Source of the DNA: Maribrevibacterium harenarium
GTDB lineage: Bacteria > Pseudomonadota > Gammaproteobacteria > Pseudomonadales > Marinomonadaceae
Assembly: GCF_006385675.1 (NCBI RefSeq)
Contig: NZ_VFRR01000035.1
Coordinates: forward strand, 1-35,983
Direction: 5' to 3'
Length of the DNA: 35,983 bases
Each line of letters starts with the position of its first letter. Within the stretch, counting starts at the first letter, position 1. This document shows, piece after piece, positions 7,267 to 19,206 of this stretch. The position numbers and the translations under genes are program-made. The notes beneath the pieces were generated by a model, which saw nothing but the letters and a program-made list of their open reading frames with translations, was not told the DNA's origin and searched no databases.

Positions 7267-8613
7267 CTACTTCTGGAAGTCGTAGATACTACCCAGTTGC
7301 AGTATTTGAGTGAGTTCATCCAAGGCGCGGCGGCTTTCCATCAATAGCTGAGGGTCGGCAAGGTCGGCCTCGTGCAGTTCATCCCGGTAATGCTTGTCGA
7401 CCCATTGGTTCAAGGTTTTGAATAGAGTGTCGCTCATGAGTGAGCTAGGGTTCACCGCGGCTAATTCCTCTTGGGTCAACGCGACCCGTAAGCGCAGGCA
7501 CGCTGGGCCGCCGCCGTTGCTCATGCTCTGTTTCAAATCAAACACTTTCACATCTTTGATCGGCGTATCACCTTGTAGTAAGTGACTGAGGTAGTTCCAA
7601 ACATTGGAATTTTCCTTAACTTCCGCAGGCACGACTAACGTCATGTTGCCATCCGCACGCTGCACCAATTGGCTGTTGAATAGATAGGACTGCACACAGT
7701 CGGAAATGGCTACTGCATCCCGCGGAACTTCTACTAGGTAAAAGGGCTTATCTTGCTCCCCCCAAGCACGCAGCAAATCCTCCCGCATTCTTAAGGTATC
7801 GAGGAATGCATCCTGATGATAGAAATGCACATTGCCGTTGCCCACCGCGATCACATCGTTGTGAAACACGCCAGCGTCGATAGCATCTGGATTTTGCTGG
7901 GCATACACCACTTTGTCAGGGTTTAAGCCATGGTTTCGTGCCACGGCTTGTGAGGCTTCTAGGGTATGACGTGCAGGGAACTTTTGTGGCCTTGGTGCGG
8001 CAGCGTTAAATGCCGACGTACCATAGACAAAGAACTCTATGCCTTGCTCCCCATAATCCCGACAGAAGCGAGTATGGTTGGCAGCCCCTTCATCACCAAA
8101 GTGATCGACACTGGGTAAGGCTGGATGATGGGCAAAATGCTTGCTGTCGTTAAATGTCGCCTTGAGAATCGCGCTGGTGGTGGTGTGCTCAATGGAGCGG
8201 TGAAATTTATTCACTAAGTTGGCCGGCGTGAAATGCACACGACCATCTTTTGTATCCCCGCTAGGGGAAACCGTGGCAGCGTTAGCGGTCCACATACAGG
8301 AAGCAGAGCTGACTGCTGCCAACAATTTAGGTGCTTGTTTGGCTGCGTCGGCAAGAATTTGCGCATCACTACCCAGAAAGCCAAGGGATCTCAACGTGGG
8401 GATATGGGGGCGTTCATGGGGAGGTAACACCCCTTGCACTAAACCCATATCTGCCAGCGCTTTCATTTTGGTCAGACCTTGTTTGGCCGCTGCTTTAGGA
8501 TTCGAGGGACGGGCCACATTGTTTAGCGAGGCCACATTACCAAAGGAAAGGCCGCTGTAATTGTGAGTGGGGCCGACTAATCCGTCGAAATTCGCTTCAA
8601 TTGCTTGGGTCAT
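7267..8613 (-). CDS. astB: N-succinylarginine dihydrolase AstB (AruB)
   Basis: Second enzyme of the arginine succinyltransferase pathway; it hydrolyses N2-succinylarginine to N2-succinylornithine, CO2 and two NH3. The start [21 protein letters not shown] is the family's usual N-terminus. The ATG at 8613 has GAGGT upstream; a frame extended to 8661 would add 16 unrelated residues and overlap astD. The amidinotransferase-like catalytic residues are visible: Glu175 (HFGDEGAAN), His251 (DAGVFHNDV) and Cys372 ([12 protein letters not shown]), in the spacing known from E. coli AstB. At 448 residues it is full length. It is the last gene of the operon aruF-aruG-astD-astB. Confidence 0.97.
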   Translation of the reverse strand: MTQAIEANFDGLVGPTHNYSGLSFGNVASLNNVARPSNPKAAAKQGLTKMKALADMGLVQGVLPPHERPHIPTLRSLGFLGSDAQILADAAKQAPKLLAAVSSASCMWTANAATVSPSGDTKDGRVHFTPANLVNKFHRSIEHTTTSAILKATFNDSKHFAHHPALPSVDHFGDEGAANHTRFCRDYGEQGIEFFVYGTSAFNAAAPRPQKFPARHTLEASQAVARNHGLNPDKVVYAQQNPDAIDAGVFHNDVIAVGNGNVHFYHQDAFLDTLRMREDLLRAWGEQDKPFYLVEVPRDAVAISDCVQSYLFNSQLVQRADGNMTLVVPAEVKENSNVWNYLSHLLQGDTPIKDVKVFDLKQSMSNGGGPACLRLRVALTQEELAAVNPSSLMSDTLFKTLNQWVDKHYRDELHEADLADPQLLMESRRALDELTQILQLGSIYDFQK

Positions 8614-8644
8614 ATTCGTTACCTCTTCTATTAATTGGCCCCGA

Positions 8645-11177
<2,533 letters not shown>

Positions 11178-11192
11178 AACGGGGTTCCTCTG

Positions 11193-12206
11193 TTAAAGTG
11201 CTACCCACTGGATGCGGCTGCCGGATTTAACGTGCAGCCGCTCTTGGGTACTATGATCAATGGCTAGGCCGGCCACTTGGGGTTCAGCTGGAGCAGCGGT
11301 GACGCGGAAGTCCTCCAAATGCCCTGCTGCAATTAAGTGTAGTGCCTCACTCTGAGTATCGGGATGAATTAATGCTTTACCGCTGCGTTGCTCGGTAATC
11401 GTGCGTAAGTCTCTTACCCTTGCCTCCACGGTCGGACCAGCATCGAAAATGTCCACGTAGCCTCTAAACTCAAAGCCTTCGGCAAGCAGAATGTCGGCGG
11501 TATTTTCGGAATCTTCATGTACCACACCAATGACGTCTTGGGCCTCTTGAGGCAGTGTCGGTACGTAGATGGGGTAGCGGGGCATCAGTTCGGCAATAAA
11601 ATGCTTATTGCTCACGCCAGATAGGTAGTCTGCCTTTTTGAAATCCATAGAGAAAAAGTGCTTACCGAGGGCATCCCAAAATGGTGAATAGCCGTGGCGG
11701 TCGCTTTCTCCCCGTAGTTCCACAAACAGCTTTTGGGTAAAGCGGTCTGGGTGACGGGCAATAAATAAGAGGCGCGCCCGTGACAGTAACGACATGGCGA
11801 CTGGATTCTGATGGGCTTTTTCCACCACCAAAGAGATTAGACGACTCATACCGCTGTAATCATGGCACAGAAATAGGGCTGGAATACGATTATGGATTTG
11901 CAATTGAGGGGAGGCATGCACTACATCATCGATGCGGTAGCTGTAAAAGGGGGTGTCCACGCCGACCATGGAATCTATGCCACAGGCTCCGACTACCCGC
12001 TGGTTGGAAGTATCCACTAATACAAATAGATAAGACTCCCCACCGGGTTGCACCACATCCGTATGCAAGGCACGCTGACTCGCGGCAATTTTGTCATTGA
12101 GCCGATCCCGGTTGGCGGGAAAGTTGGTGATACCAATCCCTGCTTGTTGAGCTAATCGCTCTAAATCTGGCAGATCAGCAAATTCAGCTGGGCGAACCAA
12201 ATACAT
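11193..12206 (-). CDS. aruF: Arginine N-succinyltransferase subunit, AruF-like
   Basis: First gene of the ast/aru operon and a clear paralogue of its downstream neighbour, sharing VRPAEFADLPDLERLA, SYLFVLVDT, LLSRARLLFIARHPDRFTQKL, FWDALGKHFF, ELMPRYPIYVPTLP and YVDIFDAGPTVEA. I set the start at the ATG ending at 12206 because AAGGAG is 8 nt away; an ATG two codons upstream has the ribosome site only 2 nt away. The result is 337 residues beginning MYLVRPAEF. E. coli uses a single AstA, so the pair suggests the Pseudomonas-type two-subunit enzyme. The transaminase gene (astC/aruC), which usually starts such operons, is not upstream here. Confidence 0.9.
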   Translation of the reverse strand: MYLVRPAEFADLPDLERLAQQAGIGITNFPANRDRLNDKIAASQRALHTDVVQPGGESYLFVLVDTSNQRVVGACGIDSMVGVDTPFYSYRIDDVVHASPQLQIHNRIPALFLCHDYSGMSRLISLVVEKAHQNPVAMSLLSRARLLFIARHPDRFTQKLFVELRGESDRHGYSPFWDALGKHFFSMDFKKADYLSGVSNKHFIAELMPRYPIYVPTLPQEAQDVIGVVHEDSENTADILLAEGFEFRGYVDIFDAGPTVEARVRDLRTITEQRSGKALIHPDTQSEALHLIAAGHLEDFRVTAAPAEPQVAGLAIDHSTQERLHVKSGSRIQWVAL

Positions 12207-12351
12207 GGGCATGACTCCTTTGGTGAGGCTTTTCTTGTATTATTACCCAAGCCGCCACAGGGCAGTAGTTGGCTAATTTCGTAAAAGCGACCAATGGTTC
12301 CCCTATGGGGACAAAATAGGTCGAATTCTAAAAATAATGGGAGAACAGGCA

Positions 12352-12564
12352 ATGAAGTCAGGGGTCTATCGTCACTACAAAGGGGCGGAATATTGGGTTG
12401 AACGAGAAGTCACCCATAGTGAAACGGAAGAAATACTGGTGCTGTATCAAGCCCTATATGGAGAGTTTGGTTGGTGGGTGAGACCGAAAACCATGTTCAA
12501 GGAACTGGTGGAGATTAATGGCGAGACCATTCCCCGTTTTGAATGGATCAGAGCAGCTCGTTAA
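12352..12564 (+). CDS. DUF1653 domain protein
   Basis: A 70-residue soluble protein made almost entirely of a DUF1653 domain: GVYRHYKGAEYWVE, then HSETEEILVLYQALYGEFGWWVRPKTMF and the closing PRFEWI. The family is widespread and small; its function is unknown to me. The ATG at 12352 is preceded by GGGAG at suitable spacing; a frame from 12337 would add five residues. It is divergent from aruF and convergent with the LysR gene, so it is probably a single-gene unit. A short hairpin (TCCCC-TAT-GGGGA, 12299-12311) lies in its upstream region. Confidence 0.88.
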   Translation: MKSGVYRHYKGAEYWVEREVTHSETEEILVLYQALYGEFGWWVRPKTMFKELVEINGETIPRFEWIRAAR

Positions 12565-12592
12565 GGGACTGCTCTGGTATAGCTTATCAGGT

Positions 12593-13567
12593 CTAGGGAT
12601 GAATCCAGGGGGATGCCCGCATAATGTCTAAAATGCGTCCCCGCAGCCAGCGATGGGCTGGGTCTTTGTCGGAACGTTCGGGCCAGACCAATTGAATCGG
12701 GAAACGCCCGCCAAATGGATCTACATCGGTCACTTCTTTGGGCAAGGGGAGAATACGGATAGGATTTAAACCAATATTTTTGCTTGCCACATCTTTGAAT
12801 AATTGTCCCATGGCTAGGCTGGTAACCAGTGCCATACCCCGGTTAACCGCCGTTTTCGCCACAACTAGGCTGTCGGTTTCCAAATCGGGCTCAATACAAA
12901 AGCCCTGCTGACGGAGCTTTTGCACCGTGATCACCGCCGACGTGGTGCTGTGGTCACGTAGGTTGCAAGATACTGTCCGATGGGCAATTAATTCATCAAG
13001 AGTAACACTTTCCTGGTGATAGAGCGGATGCTGATCACTTAGCACCACGCAGCCATCCATTTTGCCCACCTCAACACTGCGTAAGTTATTCGGCAAGCTA
13101 TGGGTCACTAGAATCCCCAGATCGGCTTTATGCTCATAAATATCCGTTACCCCTTCGTCACTCCAGGAGGTAAAAGACAAACGTACCTTGGGAGCCTCAC
13201 TAAACACATGGCAGAGCACTGGGTCAATGAATGCGCTGATTAGGTTTTCGTCTACTTTTAGGCGAAACTGACGATCTAGGGTTGCCAAGTCGAGGTGTAT
13301 GGGTTTTAACAGCTCAGACATGGACTCTAACACGGGCTGAACTTGTTTAAATAGCTCATTCGCGCGGAAAGTCGGACTTAAACCATAGGCTTGTCGAGTG
13401 AATAAGGGGTCACCAAATGTTTCCCTCAGCCGCTGTAAGCTCTTACTCAATGCCGGTTGGGTGATATTCAGCCGTTCCGCAGCGCGAGAGACACTTTCCT
13501 CTTGGAAAATGACCGCAAAGGCCACCAGCAGCTTAATATCCAGTTTCAACAAGTCATCGATTTTCAT
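12593..13567 (-). CDS. LysR-family transcriptional regulator
   Basis: A 324-residue LysR-type regulator. The N-terminal winged helix-turn-helix is clear: LLVAFAVIFQEESVSRAAERLNITQPALSKSLQRLRETFGDPLFTR, with SRAAERLN and QPALSKSLQRL as the two DNA-reading helices. The rest fits the two-lobed effector-binding domain. The start at ATG 13567 has GAGGT five nt upstream; a TTG four codons earlier is unlikely. It lies 47 bp downstream of the RND pump gene on the same strand, separated by an inverted repeat, so it may be partly co-transcribed with the pump and could regulate it. The effector is unknown. Confidence 0.92.
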   Translation of the reverse strand: MKIDDLLKLDIKLLVAFAVIFQEESVSRAAERLNITQPALSKSLQRLRETFGDPLFTRQAYGLSPTFRANELFKQVQPVLESMSELLKPIHLDLATLDRQFRLKVDENLISAFIDPVLCHVFSEAPKVRLSFTSWSDEGVTDIYEHKADLGILVTHSLPNNLRSVEVGKMDGCVVLSDQHPLYHQESVTLDELIAHRTVSCNLRDHSTTSAVITVQKLRQQGFCIEPDLETDSLVVAKTAVNRGMALVTSLAMGQLFKDVASKNIGLNPIRILPLPKEVTDVDPFGGRFPIQLVWPERSDKDPAHRWLRGRILDIMRASPWIHP

Positions 13568-13579
13568 GAAATACCTCAA

Positions 13580-13600
13580 CCGCTACCTAAACGGTAGCGG
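13580..13600 (-). terminator. Inverted repeat between the RND pump gene and the LysR gene
   Basis: A perfect 8-bp inverted repeat, CCGCTACC-TAAAC-GGTAGCGG, sits between the pump stop and the LysR start. It has no following T-run, so it may reduce rather than stop transcription into the regulator gene, or be a regulator site. Confidence 0.35.
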
Positions 13601-13614
13601 CATCTATTGGATTA

Positions 13615-16600
13615 CTAAAAGTCATGGTGTTTGCGATAGGGAATCTTATAGAACATCGCATAAAACACCGGAACGGCAATCAAGGTTAACAACGTAGCAA
13701 AGCCTAACCCGAAAGAGATCACCACCGCCATGCCTTCAAAGAAGGCGTCGTACAAGAGCGGAATCATCCCCAAAATCGTGGTGATGGCGGCCATGCACAC
13801 TGGGCGTACCCGACTTACTGCAGAGCGGAATACGGCCTCGTATTTTTCCGTGCCTTGATCCAATTCATAATTGATTTGGTCGGCCAAGACGATACCGTTT
13901 TTCACAATCATCCCCGACAAACTGAGGAACCCTAGCAAGGCCATAAAGCTGAATGCCGAATCCATAATTAACAGACCCGAGGACACCCCAATCAGCGCCA
14001 TCGGCACACATAACCAGATCACTAACGGCAAGCGGATCGAGTTAAACAGCAAGATGGTGATGATGAACATAAACAAGTAGCCCATCGGTAGCGAGGTGAA
14101 AATATTCGCCTGCGCATCGGTGCTGCTTTCGTACTCACCACCCCATTCTAAAGCGTAGCCCGGTGGTAGTGGGATGGCTTCCACATCGGCACGAATGCGG
14201 CTGAACACGGCCATGGCGGTTTCATTACCCAACACCAAGGGGTCTGCTTTTACCGTAATGGTCCGTTTACGGTCACGACGTTCGATAATCGGGTCTTCCC
14301 ATACGGTTTCAAAGCCATCGACTACGTTTGCCACAGACACATAATTGCCGGTTGCCGCACTGTAGATCTGCAAATCGCGAATTTGTTCAATGGAAACTCG
14401 CTCATTTTCTGGCACGGTCTGCACGATTGGAATTAAATCACTACCCTCACGGTACAAGCCAATTTGTGAACCGGTAAAGTTGGTCAGTAAGACATCATCC
14501 AGATCTTTTTTACTGATCCCCAAGCGACGGGCTTGGGCATCATCAAAGATAGGGCGTAGTACTTTCACCGGCTGGCGCCAGTCATCTTTGATATTCTCAA
14601 GGCCACCATCGGCACGATAGATGCCTTGAATTTGCTCACTTACCTGACGTAGAACAACAGGATCAGGGCCGCTAATACGGGCTTCGATTTTCGAGCCAGT
14701 GGCGGGGCCTAACTGCAAGCGCTGTAGCTTAAATTCTAAATCTGGGTAGCCAGCCTTCATCTTCTGGTAGGTTTCTTCCATCAAAGCGGGAATCACCTCA
14801 GCGGATTTCGCCCGCACGATAAACTGTGCGTAGCCCGCGTCAGTTTGTTCGGCAGAGTAGGTCAGCATAAAGCGCAAGGTGCCTTGCCCCGTAGTGCTGG
14901 TGATGAACTCAATGCGCTCATCCCCTACGAGCATTTGCTCGATCTCTTTCACCTTGGCATAGGTAGCATCAATATGTGACCCTTCTGGCATATTGATGTC
15001 CAGATAGAACATCGGCGTCGTGGATGGTGGGAAGAAGGCTTGCTTCACAAATTGGAATGACCAACCGGCAGTCAGCAGCGCTGCAACCAAGATGATTACT
15101 GCAGATTTGCGATAATGCATGGCTCGATCCAGCAACCACTTATAGCCAGTGAATAAGAAACCTTGGTAAGGGTCCCGGTCGCCTTCCTCTTCGTGGTGGT
15201 CGAGCAGATCTTCTTTGAAGAACAAATCACAGAAGAATGGGGTGAGGGTAATCGCCGTTACCCAGCTGAGCATTAAGGAAATCAGCAACACATAGAACAA
15301 AGAACCAACGAACTCACCTACCGAGTCTGGTGACAGACCGATCGGTGCAAAAGCGGTGATTGCAATGACAGTTGCACCTAGCAAGGGCCATTTGGTTTGA
15401 TCAACGACACTTGATGCCGCCTGCATTTTGGTTTGTCCTCGGCGTAAACCGATAAGAATCCCTTCGGTGACCACAATGGCGTTATCCACCAACATCCCTA
15501 GGGCGATAATCAAGCCACCCAAGGAAATCCGCTGTAGGTCGATATTGAAATAATCCATCACAATAAAGGTGCCAAGGATGGTCAGTAACAACACCAAGCC
15601 AATCAAGATCCCTGAACGCACCCCCATAAAGACCAACAAAACGAGGATAACAATGCCTACCGCAGCGGCTAAGTTGGTGAGGAAGTCCGTTACTGAGCGA
15701 TCCACTTCTTTAGATTGGAAGTAAACCGTATCCATGCTGATGCCAACCGGCTGTTGATAAGCCAATTCATTGAGGCGCTGCTCGATACGTTCACCGACTT
15801 CTACTACGTTAACACCAGAGCTAAAGGAAATCCCCAGCAACAAAGAGCTGTTGCCATCGAAATTCACCAAATGACTTTGTGGGTCGACGTATTCCCGTTT
15901 GATGGTGGCCACATCCCGTAAGCGAATCAGACTGCCATCCCCCGGCGTACCGACGATCAGGTTTTCTAATTCGGCAATATCCTGAAACTCGCCAGTGGAG
16001 CTAATACGAATGTATTCCGAACCTACCTGTACCCGGCCAGCATTGGTGACCGTGTTTTGATTGGACAAGAGGGTTTGCAGTTGGCTTGGGGCAACCCCCA
16101 TATTGGCAAGCTTAGAACGGGAAATCTCGATAGTGATTTGCTCGTTTTGCTCGGCAGCCACGGCTACTTTCGCGACCCCATCGACTAGTACCAGTTCGCG
16201 CTTAACATAATCAACGTAAGTGGCTAAGTCCTTGTAAGGATAGCCTTCACCGTGTACGGCGAGCATAACGCCGTATACATCACCGAAGTCATCCACCACA
16301 ATCGGGGTAGCCACGCCAGTCGGGAAGCGGCTGCTCATATCGCGAATGTTTTTACGTACCTCGTCCCAGATTTGCTTCAGCTCACCGGCCCGGTAGGTAT
16401 CCTTAATAGTCAGTTGTACCTTGGAGTAACCCGCCTTGGAGGTAGACTTTATTTTGTCCAAGTAGGGCAGGTTTTGTAGGGTTTCCTCAATCGGGTAAGT
16501 GACTTCTTCTTCCACCTGTTCTGGGGATGCACCAGGGTAGTAAGTGATTACTAGTGCATCTTTAATGGTAAATTCTGGGTCTTCTAGGCGACCTAAATCC

Positions 16601-16689
16601 ATAAAAGACAGTGCACCACCGACTAGCAATAATACAGTCACCAACCAGCTGGTGACTTTGCGTTCAATAAAGTATCCAGCGATATTCAT
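13615..16689 (-). CDS. RND-family efflux transporter permease (AcrB-like)
   Basis: Inner-membrane proton-driven efflux pump of 1024 residues, the usual HAE-RND length: one N-terminal membrane helix, two large periplasmic loops and helix bundles near 340-500 and at the C-terminus. Landmarks are YYPGASPEQVEEEVTYPIEE (about 51-70), the TM4 motif GMLVDNAIVVTEG, and TM10 LSGMIVKNGIVLADQ with the proton-relay lysine. AcrB has two adjacent aspartates in TM4; here they are Asp402 and Asn403, which I believe also occurs in several other RND branches. Its ATG overlaps the stop of the adaptor gene by one base, so the two are coupled. No outer-membrane channel gene lies nearby. Substrates cannot be predicted. 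Confidence 0.93.
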   Translation of the reverse strand: MNIAGYFIERKVTSWLVTVLLLVGGALSFMDLGRLEDPEFTIKDALVITYYPGASPEQVEEEVTYPIEETLQNLPYLDKIKSTSKAGYSKVQLTIKDTYRAGELKQIWDEVRKNIRDMSSRFPTGVATPIVVDDFGDVYGVMLAVHGEGYPYKDLATYVDYVKRELVLVDGVAKVAVAAEQNEQITIEISRSKLANMGVAPSQLQTLLSNQNTVTNAGRVQVGSEYIRISSTGEFQDIAELENLIVGTPGDGSLIRLRDVATIKREYVDPQSHLVNFDGNSSLLLGISFSSGVNVVEVGERIEQRLNELAYQQPVGISMDTVYFQSKEVDRSVTDFLTNLAAAVGIVILVLLVFMGVRSGILIGLVLLLTILGTFIVMDYFNIDLQRISLGGLIIALGMLVDNAIVVTEGILIGLRRGQTKMQAASSVVDQTKWPLLGATVIAITAFAPIGLSPDSVGEFVGSLFYVLLISLMLSWVTAITLTPFFCDLFFKEDLLDHHEEEGDRDPYQGFLFTGYKWLLDRAMHYRKSAVIILVAALLTAGWSFQFVKQAFFPPSTTPMFYLDINMPEGSHIDATYAKVKEIEQMLVGDERIEFITSTTGQGTLRFMLTYSAEQTDAGYAQFIVRAKSAEVIPALMEETYQKMKAGYPDLEFKLQRLQLGPATGSKIEARISGPDPVVLRQVSEQIQGIYRADGGLENIKDDWRQPVKVLRPIFDDAQARRLGISKKDLDDVLLTNFTGSQIGLYREGSDLIPIVQTVPENERVSIEQIRDLQIYSAATGNYVSVANVVDGFETVWEDPIIERRDRKRTITVKADPLVLGNETAMAVFSRIRADVEAIPLPPGYALEWGGEYESSTDAQANIFTSLPMGYLFMFIITILLFNSIRLPLVIWLCVPMALIGVSSGLLIMDSAFSFMALLGFLSLSGMIVKNGIVLADQINYELDQGTEKYEAVFRSAVSRVRPVCMAAITTILGMIPLLYDAFFEGMAVVISFGLGFATLLTLIAVPVFYAMFYKIPYRKHHDF

Positions 16690-17783
16690 CAGATGCCTCG
16701 CTCACGTTGCCATGGACGCACTTTCATATCTGCGGTTAGGCTATGTACACCGGCTGCGACGATTTGGTCGCCGGGACGTAGGCCTTCGACCACGATGATG
16801 CTGTCTTTTTGCATGTCTCCAAGTTTAATCACCCGCGGAGCAACCTGTTGTGTGGCTGGGTCATATACCCAAACCGACGGCTGTGCTGCCCCTGGCTTAC
16901 CCACCACAGCTTCGATAGGGATTTGGATTTTACCTTGCTGGTCGTTGAGACGATTAATGTCCAAGGTAACCGTGGCTGTCATGCCCGGTAGCACTTGTTT
17001 CAAGGCATCCCCTTTAGGGCGTACAGATAGGGTTGCATTGTAGGCTTTGGTGGTAACATCAGGTGTCGTTTGGTGTTCTTTGTAAACACCGTAGAAGGTG
17101 AAATCGGGTAACGCATCCACTTCTACAGTGGCTTGTTGGGCTTGTGTTAGTTGACGAATACCGCCGACCAAACGCTCAGGTATCTGAAAGCTTACGTCTA
17201 AATCTTCCAAATTCTGAATATGCATTAAGCCTTGAGCCGCGCCGATGTATTGGAAATTCTCAACGTTGACGGTCGCAATGACACCATCGTATGGGGCGTA
17301 TAACTTGGTGTAAGCAAGTTGGTTGCGGGCATTTTGCAGGGCATTGGATGCTTGGTCTAAGCCTGCTTTCGCTTCGTCAAATTGCGCCTGAGTCGCCGCG
17401 TTTTGGCTAAGAATTTTTTGAATACGATCAAACTGCGATTTCGCTAAGCGGTAGTTTGCTTCGCTTAGCTCTACTTGAAGGGCAAAATCAGTGGGATCAA
17501 GCTCCGCCAGCAATTCGCCTTTTTTTACGGTCTGGCCATCTTTAACATTCAAGCGAATGACTTGGCCACTTACACGAAATGCGAGATCGGCTTCTTCACT
17601 GGCTTCAATTTCAGCCGGGAAACGGCGCAGGGCTTGCGCCTCTTCGTTGGCGACGGTGAACAGCTTAACGGGGCGAACTAAATCACTTACAGTGGGCTCG
17701 CTGACCTCAGCGGTATCCTGTTGGCAGCCGGCTAAGGTAAGTAAGCCCATGGCGCTGATAAGCAAAGCATGCTTTAACTTCAT
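16689..17783 (-). CDS. RND efflux periplasmic adaptor lipoprotein (membrane fusion protein)
   Basis: A 364-residue adaptor linking the RND permease to an outer-membrane channel. The N-terminus is a lipoprotein signal with lipobox LAGC (Cys20), so it should be anchored in the inner membrane facing the periplasm. Recognisable parts are the first half-lipoyl motif (FRVSGQVIRLNVKDGQTVKKGE), a coiled-coil hairpin rich in Gln and Ala, the second half-lipoyl (YAPYDGVIATV) and a beta-barrel ending in PGDQIVAAGVHSL. It is the promoter-proximal gene of the pump operon. A LysR-type dyad lies 50-72 bp upstream. Confidence 0.94.
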   Translation of the reverse strand: MKLKHALLISAMGLLTLAGCQQDTAEVSEPTVSDLVRPVKLFTVANEEAQALRRFPAEIEASEEADLAFRVSGQVIRLNVKDGQTVKKGELLAELDPTDFALQVELSEANYRLAKSQFDRIQKILSQNAATQAQFDEAKAGLDQASNALQNARNQLAYTKLYAPYDGVIATVNVENFQYIGAAQGLMHIQNLEDLDVSFQIPERLVGGIRQLTQAQQATVEVDALPDFTFYGVYKEHQTTPDVTTKAYNATLSVRPKGDALKQVLPGMTATVTLDINRLNDQQGKIQIPIEAVVGKPGAAQPSVWVYDPATQQVAPRVIKLGDMQKDSIIVVEGLRPGDQIVAAGVHSLTADMKVRPWQRERGI

Positions 17784-17832
17784 AGTTGGTTATCTCGATC
17801 TGATTATGGGTAGATAGGAAATAACCAAATTC

Positions 17833-17855
17833 TATATCTTGGGATGAAAGATATA
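17833..17855 (-). promoter_or_regulatory. Candidate LysR-type operator upstream of the efflux operon
   Basis: TATATCTT-N7-AAGATATA, an 8-bp perfect dyad containing a T-N11-A core (T17837 to A17849), stands 50 bp before the adaptor start codon. A related half-site (AAGATAT) recurs at about 17876-17882. The layout fits a LysR-type regulator's recognition and activation sites; the LysR gene at the other end of the operon is a natural candidate. This is inference from pattern only. Confidence 0.4.
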
Positions 17856-17948
17856 AACGACAGTGTGGATATGCAAGATATTCCTTGTGCTTATAGCTTC
17901 ACAAATTTAGCATTCAAATGAGTTATATTGTGAATTTTCCCATAAAAT

Positions 17949-18230
17949 CTATTTGCGGCCGTGTCTCTGTTTATATTGCCCTGGTGAATAGCCTCGTATC
18001 ACAGATTCTGAGCGCTGCTGGAGATGTTTGGTTTTGCGGCCATTCACTCTAGCACGCCAGAGGCGAAAACTACGGGGCTGCATATGACGCTGCATGACTT
18101 TGATGGTTTGCGCTTCGGTTAATCCAAATTGGTGTTCAATGGCCTCAAATGGCGTGCGGTCTTCCCAAGCCATTTCCACGATACGGGAGATATCCGCCGG
18201 CGTTAGCACTTCCTCATTATTCATACACAT
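17949..18230 (-). CDS. TIGR03643 / DUF2805 family small basic protein
   Basis: A 93-residue protein with an acidic helical N-terminus (LTPADISRIVEMAWEDRTPFEAIEHQFGL) and a very basic tail (RVNGRKTKHLQQRSESVIRGYSPGQYKQRHGRK). This is the pattern I associate with TIGR03643/DUF2805: TPFEAIE, GLTEAQ, then FRLWRARVNGR. The first half looks like a helix-turn-helix-type fold and the tail suggests nucleic-acid binding, but no function is established. The start could be at 18230 or two codons later (18224). It is divergent from the lipoprotein gene. Confidence 0.82.
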   Translation of the reverse strand: MCMNNEEVLTPADISRIVEMAWEDRTPFEAIEHQFGLTEAQTIKVMQRHMQPRSFRLWRARVNGRKTKHLQQRSESVIRGYSPGQYKQRHGRK

Positions 18231-18313
18231 ATCCGTAATGGTAATTTTATGACTTTGTGTTTACGCTTGAAGGCACAGACTGGATTGAACTTTTTGGTGA
18301 AAAGGCAGTATTC

Positions 18314-18925
18314 ATGGAAATACCGATGACTTGGTTGCGAACGGGGATAGTCGCCCTCGGGTTGACACTACTTGGTGGCTGCGCCAGTGGACCTGAGCGT
18401 ACAGGGATTGCCACCAGTTTCCCCAACGATGAGTTACAGATTTATGTGGAAGAGGATGTGGCTTATTTGTCTGGGGTACTCGATAGGGATTTGCCGGGGC
18501 GCTTGAAGGCAATGATAGCTGACCACCCTAACGTGACTGACTTAGTATTGGTTGATGTGCCCGGTTCTGTCGATCAAAATGCGACCATGGCAAGCGCCCA
18601 GCTGATTCGACGCTTGGGGCTAAATACTCATATCGCCAAAACGGGTTATGTATTGTCAGGTGGCGTAGATCTCTTTCTCGGTGGTAAAAAGCGCACTATC
18701 GGTGCCGGTGCTGGGGTTGGGGTGCATTCTTGGCGCTCGGTGGAAGAGTGGGGGAGTGATGTCAACCTAGCGGATCCCGTTCATGCCGCCTACGTAAACT
18801 TCTATCTTGCCATGGGTGTGCCGGAGCGTTTTTACTGGTTTACCTTAGAAGCAGCACCACCAGAGCGGGTATATTTCCTCTCTCCAGAGGAAATCTATGA
18901 ATATCGATTAGTTACTCCTCGCTAG
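18314..18925 (+). CDS. COG3904-like periplasmic lipoprotein with a ClpP/crotonase-type core
   Basis: A 203-residue predicted lipoprotein. From the ATG at 18314 it has a hydrophobic signal ending in lipobox LGGC (Cys23). The mature part has the strand and glycine-turn pattern of COG3904 proteins, which resemble ClpP-fold serine proteases: TDLVLVDVPGSVDQNATMAS, then TGYVLSGGVDLFLGGKKRTIG and GAGVGVHSW. A serine at the position of the putative nucleophile (VLSGGVD) and a histidine (VHSW) are present; whether it is catalytic is not known. A longer frame from 18257 would add a non-signal-like leader. The DUF1289 gene follows after 8 bp. Confidence 0.65.
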   Translation: MEIPMTWLRTGIVALGLTLLGGCASGPERTGIATSFPNDELQIYVEEDVAYLSGVLDRDLPGRLKAMIADHPNVTDLVLVDVPGSVDQNATMASAQLIRRLGLNTHIAKTGYVLSGGVDLFLGGKKRTIGAGAGVGVHSWRSVEEWGSDVNLADPVHAAYVNFYLAMGVPERFYWFTLEAAPPERVYFLSPEEIYEYRLVTPR

Positions 18926-18933
18926 GATCGACT

Positions 18934-19206
18934 ATGGAGCAGATTGAACTGTTCGCCATTGAAAGTCCCTGTCGTGGCATTTGCCAAACCAGTAAAAAAG
19001 GCTATTGCAAGGGCTGCTTGCGTAGTCGGGAAGAACGTTTTCATTGGTATGAAATGGATGAAGCCCAGCGCCGCCAAGTATTACAGTTATGCAAAGCCCG
19101 TTGGCAGCGCTTGGTGAAGGCTAGGCAAGAGCGTCTTGAACAGGATTCTGACAAGACACTGCCTTATGGCATTGTGGAGCTCGATTTCGAGCCCCCTGCC
19201 ACTTAG
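18934..19206 (+). CDS. DUF1289 family cysteine-cluster protein
   Basis: A 90-residue protein with the DUF1289 cysteine pattern: [21 protein letters not shown], four Cys in C-x3-C-x7-C-x2-C, followed by the aromatic and charged block [21 protein letters not shown]. The cysteines probably bind a metal or an Fe-S cluster; no role is established. It starts 8 bp after the lipoprotein gene, so the two are likely co-transcribed. Its stop codon overlaps the 3' end of the convergent chemotaxis gene by 4 bp. Confidence 0.88.
   Translation: MEQIELFAIESPCRGICQTSKKGYCKGCLRSREERFHWYEMDEAQRRQVLQLCKARWQRLVKARQERLEQDSDKTLPYGIVELDFEPPAT

Noticed and set aside
13871..14080. Several small + strand frames inside the RND permease gene
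   Set aside because: They are shadows of a long, clearly conserved gene, with no ribosome sites or family signatures.
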